Of a stretch of 51,026 nucleotides of DNA, positions 1-10,000 are shown in pieces. Made by a program: the position numbers and the translations under genes. Location of the stretch: assembly GCA_016235555.1 (NCBI GenBank), contig JACRKC010000098.1, forward strand, positions 1-51,026, read 5' to 3'. The stretch comes from Verrucomicrobiota bacterium. Lineage in GTDB: Bacteria > Verrucomicrobiota > Verrucomicrobiia > Opitutales > Opitutaceae. The notes under the pieces were generated by a model that worked only from the letters and a program-made list of their open reading frames with translations, was not told the DNA's origin and did not search any database. The first letter of the stretch is position 1. Each line of letters opens with the position of its first letter.

Positions 1-103
1 GCGCCTGGGCGTAGGCGCCCGCAACGAGGAGGAAAAGACCAATACCGGCGAGGCACGAGCGGAGCGACAAACGACGCTGAGGGGGCGGAAGCGGCGAGTT
101 CAT
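1..103 (-). CDS. N-terminus of a secreted protein, truncated by the window edge
   Basis: Reading the minus strand from an ATG at 103-101 gives 34 codons before the left edge. The peptide begins MNSPLPPPQRRLSLRSCLAG, continues with a hydrophobic run (IGLFLLVAG) and ends AYAQA. That is a classical Sec signal peptide: a basic n-region, a hydrophobic core, and an A-Y-A site with likely cleavage before QA. The mature protein lies outside the window, so its function cannot be stated. It is in the same orientation as the giant genes and 241 bp downstream of the first one, so it may be another exported protein of the same locus. No Shine-Dalgarno sequence precedes the start, as for the other genes here. 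Confidence 0.6.
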   Translation of the reverse strand, partial: MNSPLPPPQRRLSLRSCLAGIGLFLLVAGAYAQA

Positions 104-344
104 GGCGATTGGTCGAGGTTGAAGGAGCTGAACAGAAGGGAACCCGTCCGGGATCAGGCCAGCCGGACCGAGGTGGCCATCTCAGATAATATTCGCATTC
201 GGCAGGGCATTCTTACGCTTCGGACGACGCGCCGTCGGGGTGGAGGGGACCAATCCATCCAGGTGGGCTCTTTGCTCGCAATGTGGTTTGCTGCGGAGCT
301 TTTGTCGACTTCTTATCTCGACACCGCCGCCTGACTGGCGCCCC
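104..344. other. Intergenic gap with a small dyad
   Basis: No gene is supported here. A 6-bp dyad (TGTCGA at 303-308, TCGACA at 318-323) lies 22 nt beyond the stop of the 4,196-residue gene. On the minus strand it is followed by AAAAG rather than a U-tract, so it is at best a weak terminator. A TATTAT hexamer (191-186, minus) is a possible -10 box for the partial gene, but no convincing -35 pairs with it. Confidence 0.3.
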
Positions 345-1095
345 TCACGGTCCGGGGGCGAAGCCGTCTTCGGTGCCGGATTGGATGTGATACTGGCCGG
401 TGCGCACGGTGCCGGCGCGGTAGTTGTATAGTTCGATCACGCGCAGCAGCTCGGACAAGTTGATCCTGCCGTCGCGGGGGGTGCCGGCGCTCGTGCCCAT
501 CGTGTCGGCGGAGTGGTAGGCGGTGAGTGTCGCGCCGTTCGGGCCGGGCGCGAAACCGTCTTCGGTGCCCTGCCCCATCGTATACTGGCCGGTGCGCACC
601 GTGCCGGCGCGGTAGTTGTAGAGCTCGATCACGCGCAGGAGCTCGGAGAGGTTGATCTTGCTGTCCGGCGCGCTGCCGGCCGTGGCACCCATCGTGTCGG
701 CGCTGTGGAAGCTCACTTTCGACACCGGCAGCGGATCGGGTTTGGCGAGGAACGCATACGAGGTGCTGTTCTGCCGCAGCTCCAGGTAGGCCACGATCGA
801 TTGCGTGCCGGTGGCGCCGGCGGGCACGTTGAGCGTGTAGGTGAAGGTGTGGCCGCTCGCGGGAATGGTCAGCCAGGCCCACGTGAGCGCGCCGGTGTCG
901 CCGGCCTGCGGGGGAGAGTCGCCCGAGGTGGTCGAAGCGAAGCTCCAGCCATCGGGCAGGAGCACGTTCCACCCCAACGCGCTCACGCTGGGCGGCGTGG
1001 CGTAGGTGATCGTGTTGGTGATCGTGACCGTGCCGCCGGCCTGGTAACCGGCTCCGACCACGGCGTGGGTCGCGCCGTAGGTGCCGCTCAGCACG
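345..1095 (-). repeat. Shared C-terminal cassette, copy A
   Basis: The last 250 or so residues of the 4,196-residue protein. It begins with a beta domain (ATHAVVGAGYQAGGTVTITN...GWSFASTTSGDS...FTYTLNVPAG). Two repeats follow, each starting HSADTMG, carrying INLSELLRVIELYNYRAGTV and ending GTEDGFAPGP. The same cassette ends the proteins at 18194-27541 and 27851-48178, with high identity also at DNA level. Copies A and C are closer to each other than to B. The INLSELLRVI part resembles the second half of a dockerin/EF-hand loop. Confidence 0.9.
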
Positions 1096-4000
1096 GTGAT
1101 GACCGCGGCGTTCGACGCGGGTGAACTGCCGGCGGTGTTGGTCACGACAACGGTGTAGCTGCCGGCGTCGGCGGTGGTGACCGAGGCGATCGTGAACGTG
1201 GCGTTGGTGGCGCCGTCGAGGTTCTGGCCGCCCTTCTTCCACTGATACGTGAAGGGGGTCGTGCCACTCGCGCCAACCGTGAGCGTGAGGGCCGCCCCGA
1301 CACTCACCGCCTGCGAAGCCGGATGCACCGTGATCGTCGGCGCGGTCGCGACGGAGTTGACGGTGAGCGTGGCGGCATTGCTCGTCGCGGCGGGAGAAAC
1401 GCCGTTGGTGGCGACGCAGCGGAACTGGTCGCCGCTCATCGCCGTGGTGGTGCCGGCCACGGTGAGCGTGGCCGTGGTCGCGCCGCTGTAGCCGCCGCCG
1501 TCGGCGAGGTTGGCAAAGGTGGACGTGCCGGTCGCCTGGCGTTGCCATTGCAGCGTGGGCGTGGGCGCCCCGTTGGCCGCGACCGTGAAAGTCGCGGTGG
1601 CGCCGGCGTTGACCGTCTGGTTCGACGGATGCGTCGCGAACGTCGGCGCGACACCGGCCGCGCTCACCGTGATCGTGAGAGTGACCGCGGCGCTCATGCC
1701 GCCGGCGTTCGACGCCGTCACCGTAAGCGGGAAGGAGCCGGCCGCGGTGGGCGTGCCGCTGAATGCGCCAGTCGAGGAGCTGAACGCCACTCCGGCCGGC
1801 AGCGTGCCCGTGGCGGCAAACGACGTCGGCGAGTTGGTGGCCGTGATCGGGTAGTTGAACGTGAGGCCGACCGTCGCCGTCACGGAGGTCGCGCTGGTAA
1901 TCACCGGCACGGGAACGGTCACGGTGACCGAGACCGCAGCGGAGGTGGTCGACAGACCGGAGTTGTCCGTGGCCTTGGCGGTCAGGGCATACGCGCCGCT
2001 GGCCGACGGCGTGACGGTGACGCTGTAAGGCGCCGTGGTGTCGACGCCGAGGCTCACGCCGTTCGCAAAGAACTCCACCGATGCGATCGTGCCGTCGGCA
2101 TCGCTGGCGGTGGCGGCGATGGTCACGCTGGCGCCGAGCACCGACGAGCTGCCGGCGGCCGGGCTCGTGATCGCCACGGTGGGCGGCGTGCCGGTGACGG
2201 GGTTGACGGTGAGCGTGGCGATGGACGAGGTCGCGTTGCCGGGGGTGTTGGCGACGTAGCACGTGTAGTTGCCGGCGTCGGACGTCTGCACGCCGGTGAG
2301 CGTGAGCGTGGCGGTCGTGGCGCCCGAGACGGTCGCGGCATTCGCGGCGGTGCCGTTGGCGAGCGCGGTGCCGCCCTTCTTCCACTGGAAGGTGAGCGGC
2401 GGAGTGCCGACCACGGAGACCGAGAACATGGCGACGCCACCGGCCGTGACCGTCTGCGACTGCGGCTGCAACACAAGTGACGGCGGGCCGACTTCGCCGG
2501 ACACGGTGAGCACCGCGGCGTTGGAGGTGACCGTGGTGAGGGCGTTGGTGACTTTCAGCGTGTAGTTGCCGGCGGCGGACGCGGGCACGTTGGCCAGCTT
2601 CAGCACGAGGCCGGTGGCGCCGGGGATGTCGGCGTTATCCTTCTGCCACTGGTAGGTGAAGGGCGCGGTGCCTCGGATCGAGGCGCTGAACGCGACGTTC
2701 ATGCCCGCCGCCACGGTCTGGCCGATGGGGTGCGAGTGGAAGCTGGGCGCCGCAGCCGTGGTGGGCGCGAGGTGCAGTTGGATCGCGCCGGTCGCACCGA
2801 AGTAGCCATCGACGGCGAAATAGTAAGTGACGCCGGCGGTGGCCGCGAACGACAGCGCGCTGGTGCCGTTGCCGCCCGCCTGATCGTCGGCGCCGACGAG
2901 AGTGAGCGCGGATACGCTCGGGCCGGTGTAAACGGCGAGCAGTGTGTCGAAGCCGCTGCCGATGGTGTCGAGGGCGACGGCGCCGGTGGCGGGCGCGGTC
3001 CACTGCCACCACACGGAATTGCCGCCGTGGTTGAACCCGGGCTCGGCGTGGCCGATGTGGTCGGGTTCTCCGGGCTCAAACGTGGCCGCGATGTTGGAGC
3101 CGGTGGCGGAGGTCGTGGCGCCCGTGAGCGCGAGGGCGTTGGCGAACTGGTCGTTGGCCGGACCGGTCGCGGCGACGGTGAGCACGAACGGCGACGAGGT
3201 GATCGTGGTCGTGCCGGTGACCTGCACGGTGTAGCTCGCGGCATCGCTCAACTGGACGTTGGTGAGCGTGAGCGTCGCGCTCGTGGCGTTGGGGATGTTT
3301 TCGGTGTTCTTCTTCCACTGGTAGGTGAACGGCGGCGTGCCGGCGACGGAGACGGCAAAGGTCACGGTGCCGCCGACCAACGCGGTTTGCTGGCGCGGCA
3401 GCGACGTGATCACGGGCGGCTGCGCGCTCGAGGCCACGCTGAGTTGGGCCGCGGCCGAGGTGGTGCTGCTCGCGCCGCTCGACACGACGCAAGTATAGAG
3501 GCCGGCATCGGCGGGCTGCACGCCGGTGATGGTGAGCGTGGCGCTGGTGGCGCCCGAGATGTTGGGGCCGTTGGTCAGCGCGATCGGGCCGAGTTTCCAC
3601 TGGTAGGTGAGCGGCGGCGTGCCGGTCGCGACGACGTTGAACGTCGCGGTGCCGCCGATGACGACCGTCTGGGCGGCGGGTTGCGTGGTGATGACGGGAG
3701 CGGCGCCGGTCGCCTCACTCGCGAGGAAGTTGTCGAACCACGCCTGGCCGGAGGTGAGCGCCACCCCACCCGATCCGCCCGCGAGCACGACCGCAAACGT
3801 GCCGCTGTCGGTCATGCCCCACGTGTAGGTGCCGGAGCCGATGTTGATCGACTGCAGCTGCGTCCACGTGAAGCCGTTGGTCGCGCCGTCGGCGTCATAC
3901 CACGAGGTGAGTTCCTTCGTCGTCGCGTTGAAACTGATCCGCAGGGTGGCGTCGGTGGAGTTGTTGAGCACTTCGATCACGCCGGTGGCGGGGCTGCGGT

Positions 4001-7000
4001 TGCCGTTGCCGAACTGGCTGCCCTCGAAGTTGTGGACGGTGGCACCGCCGTTGCCATAGCGATCGATGGCGACGCCCATCCAGTTCATCTGGTTGAACGG
4101 TTTCAACGCGTCGTCGGCGCGCAGGACCATGAGGTTGAGGTTCGCGAACTGGCCGGACGGGAGCGTGAGCGACGCCAGGTGCACATCCACCTGCACGGAC
4201 CAGTCGCGGGTATAGGAGCCGACGTTGGCGGTCCACTCGCGCAACGCGCCGTCGTTGGCCGTGCCGGCCGCGACGGTGTATTCAAGCCGGTTGTTCGCGA
4301 GGGGGAGGCGGCCGTTGCCGGAGAAGACGACCGGCACGCTCCAGTTCGCAGTGGTCGCCGCGAAGTCATCGCTGCCGCCGAAGCCGACCGCGGCCGGGGC
4401 GACGCGGAGCGACACGATGGCGCTCGTGACCGGACCCGCGGAATTGCTGACGATGCAGCGGAATTGGGCGCGGCTGAACGAAACGGACACGCCGCTCACG
4501 GTGAGCGTGGCGGTGGTCACGCCGCCGAAGGGCGCGCCGTCGGGGAGATCGCTCCACGTGAGCCCGCCGTCGAAGGAGCCCTGCCAGCGGAAGCCCGGCG
4601 CGGGTGTGCCGGTGGCGGCGACGGTGAAGGTGGCAGTCGCGGCGGTGGCGACGGAGGCACTGACCGGTTGCGTGGTGATCGTGGGCGCGACGGCCGGGGC
4701 GACGCCGAGCACGACGTTGTCGAGGCCGGTGGTGTCGGGGCCGTCGGTGTATTCGCCGCGGATGAACAGGCCGGTGAGATTGCCGAGGACGTTTTGAAAA
4801 TCAGCCACGGTCGCGGCGGCGCCGCTGGTGCTGCCGACATGCCACTGGGCCGAGGGCGCCAACGTCACGGTGACCGGCGTCCAGGCGGAGGCCGAGGGCG
4901 CGATCGCCGGGCTGCCCTGCCAGACCAGGCGCACGCCGTTGCCGACGAGGATCACATCGACGGCCGGGTAGTTCAACGTCCCGACCGGATGAATCAACTC
5001 GTAGGTGAGCGTGGCGCCAAGCGAGCCGAGGCGGTTGCCCAGGAACGCGGCGGGCGCGGAGAACGTGAAGTCGCCGCCGTCGGGGTCGTTCATCGAGAGG
5101 TAGCCGCCGGGGTTGCCGCCGGTCGCCACAAAGGTGGGCGTGTAGTTGCCGACCACCGCGTAGTTTTCCGTGGCCAGGCTGCTGAAGCTGGCGACGCCCC
5201 ACCCTTCCACCCCCGCCGCGAAGCCGCTGCTCGCCGCGAGGTTCGAGGCGTTGACCGTGAGCCAGGCGGGGTTCGAGGTCACGGGGCCCGCGGCGCCGGT
5301 GACGACCACGACGTAGCTGCCGGTGTCGGCGGTCTGCACGTTGCCGAGGGTGAGCGTGGCGGTGGTGGCGCCGGCGATACCGCCGCCGTCGGTGAGCGGC
5401 GTGGTGCCCTTCTTCCACTGGTAGGTGAGCGGCGCGGTGCCGGTGGCCACGACGCTGAAGGTGACGTTGGCGCCGGCGTTGACGGTCTGCGCGACGGGCT
5501 GGGTTTCGATCACGGGCCCGAACACGGCGAGGGTCTGAAGTTCCGTGACGCCCAGGGCGCGGCTGTAAATCCGCACCTCGTCGAGCGCGCCGTTCAGGAA
5601 GAAGCCGCGCGTGTCGACCGAGCCCGGTGTGTCGGTCGGGTTGCCGCGGTGTCCGAGTTTTAGCGTCGCGGTGCTGGATAGATCGGGATTGAACCCGTGT
5701 GCCCCACTCGCCTGCCAAACACCATTGAGATAAAGCTCAAAGAAGCGCCACGCACTGTCGTGCGTCAGCGCGACGTGATACCAGGTCCCTGTGGCAACCT
5801 GCTGTGACACGAACTGCTGGCTGCCGTTGAAGCCAAAGGACACCCTGCCGTCCCTCAGGCCGATCGACCAACCTGTGCGCGCGGCGGATTCCGTCTCAAC
5901 GTAGTCCTCGATCAGCGTCTGTTCGCGAGTGAGGTCGTTGAAGCGCACCCATAGCGCGATCGTGAAGTTTGCGGTGCCGAAGTCGCCGGTCTGGCTGCCG
6001 AGATCGATCCAGCCGTCGGTGCCGCCGAACGCGAACGCCTGGCCGGCCCGGCCGGCGGCATAGGTGACGCCGCCGTGAATGACACCCGCGGGGTTCCGGC
6101 CGGTGGCATCCGCCGTGTTGCCCTCGCCGGCCCAATGGCCGATGAGACCGGCGGCGGCCGTCCGGCCCAGCAGCGTCAGGGACAGGCTGTCGATGGTGAC
6201 CGGCACATTGCCCACGCCGCCGCCGTCGTCGCTCGACACATAGACGTTGAGCACGCCGGTCGGGATGTTGGTCGTGATGGTCCCCGCGACCACGCCGTCC
6301 ACCCTGAAGACGACGGAGGCCGTCGTGACCGTGATTTCATAGTCGTGCATCATGTCCACACCCGCCGGCAGGGCGTAGGTCGCCTGCGACTCGATGCCGT
6401 CCTTCCGGACGCGCATTCCGAGACTGGTGCGGGACGCGGAGTAGAATTCCACCGCGTTGTTGGGATCGCTGCCGACGCGCAAACCGCGCGGTTGCTTGTC
6501 ACCGTAGACGATGCCCGGGGACGTGCCCTCGGCATACGCGTAGGCCCGCATCTGCAACACGAGGGTCTCGCCCGCGCCCACGGCGGCGCCGGCTTTCGAA
6601 CGCAACCACGACGACTGCACGGACTGGGTCAGCAGATTGAGGGTGCCGGATCCGGTCTGCGCCAGCTCGCCACTCCATTCGAACTTGCTGGCATCGGGCG
6701 CCGCACCGGCCGCACCCGTGAAGCCATCCTCCACCAGCATGACGCTCGGGATTACGGTGATCGTCAGCGTGGCCGCCGGGCTCGTGCCGCTGCCGTTGGT
6801 CGCGGTCAGGGACACCGGGAAGGAACCCGCCGCCGTCGGCGTGCCGGCGATGAGGCCCGTCGTGGTGTTGAAGGTCACCCCCGCGGGCAGGGTGCCCGTG
6901 AGGGCGAACGAGGTGGGCGAATTGCTCGCCGTGACCTGGAAGCTGAACGCGGTGCCAACGGTCGCCGTGGCCACGCCCGCACTCGTGATGGCCGGCAGCG

Positions 7001-10000
7001 TGCCGCCGCCGATGGGCGTGGTGCTCGCGAGCCAGTTGAACGTGATGTTGCCGCGACCGCTGCCGTAACCGCCGACGGCGATGTGATACACGGTTCCGCT
7101 CGTGACGTTGAACGCCACTTTGCTCGTGGCGCCAACCCCGCCGCTGTCGTCGTCCTGGGCGAGTTGCGTCAGCGAGGCGAGCGCGCTGCCCGAGTAGGCG
7201 GCCATCACGGTGTCGAAACTGGAGCCGATCGTGTCGAACACGACCGAGCCAGTGACGGTCGCGGTCCAGCGATACCACACCGAGGAGGACGTGCCGCCGG
7301 AGCTGTAGTGGGTCGGCTCGCCGGTCTCGCCGGTGGCGCCGACATTGGTGCCGGTCGTCGTGCCGGTGCCGCCGGTGACGACCTGGGCGTTCGCGAAGTT
7401 GTCGTTCGCCGGAGCCAGGCCGCCCATCTGCCAGTTGAGCGTGATGCTGCCACGCGTCGAACCCCAGCTGCCGACGGCAATGTAGTAATCGACGCCCGCC
7501 GTGACGTTGAACGTGACCTTGCTGGTGGCGCTGCCGCCGCCCTCGTCGTCCTGGGCGAGCTGGGTGAGCGAGGCGAGCGCGGTGCCTGAATAGGCGGCCA
7601 TCACCGTATCGAAATTGGAGCCGATCGTATCGAAGACCATCGTGCCCGACTGCGGCGCGGTCCACTTATACCAAACGGACGAGGCGGTGCCGCTCGAGTT
7701 GTAGTGCGCGGGTTCGCCGGTCTCGCCGGTCGCGCCGACGTTCGTGCCGGTGGTCGTGCCGCTGGTGCCGGTGACGACCTGGGCGTTGGCGAAATTATCG
7801 TTCGCCGGCGCCGTCGCACCGGCGGTGACGGTGAGCGTCGCAATCGGCGAGGTGGCGGTGGCGCTGGCGCCGTTGGTGACGACGACGGTGTAGTCGCCCG
7901 CGTCGGCCGCCTGCACGTTGGTGAGCGTGAGGTTGTTCGTGGTGGCGCCGGCGATGTTGCCGCCGTTGGTGAGCGCGGTCGTGCCTTTCTTCCATTGATA
8001 AGTCAGGGGCGCGGTGCCCGAGGCGCTGACGTAGAAGTTGACCGTCGCCCCGGCCGCGACCGTCTGCGACTGCGGTGGGTAACCGATGACGGGATCGGCG
8101 ACGGTGAGGGTGACGACGACGGAGGTGATGGTGTCGACGGGGTTGCTCACCACGCACGTGTAGCTGCCCGCATCGGCCGGCTGCGCGGACGAGATCACGA
8201 GCATGTTGCTGGTGGTGCCGGAAATATTCGCGCCGTTCACGAGGGCGGTCGTGCCCTTCTTCCATTGATAACTGATGGGGCCGGTGCCCTGGGTGAAGAG
8301 GTGGAACAAGGCGTTGGTGCCCGGGGGCACACTCTGGTTCATCGGCTGGACGGTGATTTGCAGCGGCACCGCGGTGCCGGCGGCCACGGCCAGCGAGAAG
8401 TTGCCCGTCGCGCCGAAATAGCCGTCGACGGCGATGCGATACGTGGTGCCGGACACGGCATAGAACGCGACCTTGTTCAACTGCGCCGCGCCAAGGCGCG
8501 TGAGCGCGTCGACCGACGAGCCGGTGTAGACGGACATCAGCGGCTCAAAGCCGGTGCCGCTGGGCGTGACCGTGAACTCCGCCACGCCGGCGGCCGGCGC
8601 GGTCCACTGCCACCAGACCGAATAGCCGCCGTGGTTGTGACCGGTCTCGCCGAAGCCGCTGTGGTCGGGCTCGCCGGTTTCGAAACTCGCGCCGATGTTG
8701 CTGCCGGTGGCCGAGGCGGTGCCGCCGGCGAGGGACGCCGCATTGGCGAAACTGTCGTTGGCGGGTGCCGCACTCGCGACGGTGAGCTTCATCGCCTGGG
8801 GCTCCGCGTAGCCATAGGTGTTGGTCACGCGCACGAGGTAGCTGGCGGCGTCGGTCGGCTGGACGTTGGCGATGACGTAGTCGGCATTGGTCGCGCCGTC
8901 GATCGGACTGCCGTCCTTCTTCCATTGGTAGGTAAGTGTCGGCGAGCCGACGGCCGTCACGCTGAACACCACGTTCTGCCCGACCACCGCGGTGCGGGAG
9001 CGCATCTGGCTCGTGAGCGTGGGGGCGACGCCCGTGGTGCCGACGGTGAGAGTCGCGAGGTTCGACTGGGTGTAGCCCACGGGATTGGTGACCACGACCT
9101 GGTAGTTGCCCACGTCGGAAGCCTGCACGCCGGTGAGCGTGAGCGTGGCGGTTTGCGCGCCGGAGATCACGGCGCCGCTGGCGGTCGCGCCATTGGGCAG
9201 CGTGCTGTAGTTCTTGGTCCACTGATACGAGAGGGGCGTGAGGCCGCTGGCCGCGACGGAGAAGGTAACAGTCGCGCCGGGCAGGACGGTCTGCGTCTGC
9301 GGTTGCGTCGTGACGATGGGCGCGGCTGCGGCCGAGCTCACAGTCAGGGTGAACGCGAAGCCGGCGCTGGTGCCGGCCGCGTTGGTCGCGGTCAAAGTGA
9401 CGGGATAAGTCCCCACGGCGGCGGTGGTGCCGCTGATCACGCCGGTCGAGTTCGTGAACGTGAGACCGGACGGCAGCGTGCCGGTGAGGCCGTAGCCGGT
9501 GAGCGGGCCGGGCGTTGCGACGATCGAGTAGGTGAAGGCCACGTTGGCGACGGCGGTGGCGGTGGCGTTGCTGGTGATGACGGGCACGACCGGCGCGGCG
9601 TTAACCGTGAGGGTGGCGGCGGAACTCGTCGCATTGGGCAACGTGCCGTTGCTGACCACCACGGTGTAGCTGCCGGCCGCGCCGGCCTGGACGTTGTTCA
9701 ACGTCAGCGTCGACAAGGTCGCGTTCGGAATATCCGTCCCGTCCTTCTTCCACTGGAAGGCGGGCGCCGGCGTGCCGGTGGCGACGACACTGAACGTGAC
9801 ATTGGCGCCGACATTCACCGTCTGCGAGACCGGCTGCGTGGTGATCGCGGGTGCGACGGTCGCCACGGCCGTGCCGTAAACGACGAAGGCGTTGGAGGCT
9901 TGGTTGCCGATGCCGCGCCACGCGGCCCAAGAAGCGCGATCCGAAGCGCGGTCGGAAATGGTGATGCCCTGGCGATTTCCGCCTGATTTCCACAACAACA

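Noticed and set aside
345..400. LPXTG or PEP-CTERM sorting signal at the ends of the giant proteins
   Set aside because: The proteins end in EDGFAPGP without an LPXTG or PEP motif, a hydrophobic helix or a basic tail.
313..2385. Long minus-strand frame overlapping the C-terminal part of the 4,196-residue gene
   Set aside because: It is an Arg/His-rich shifted-frame shadow of clear Ig-like coding sequence.
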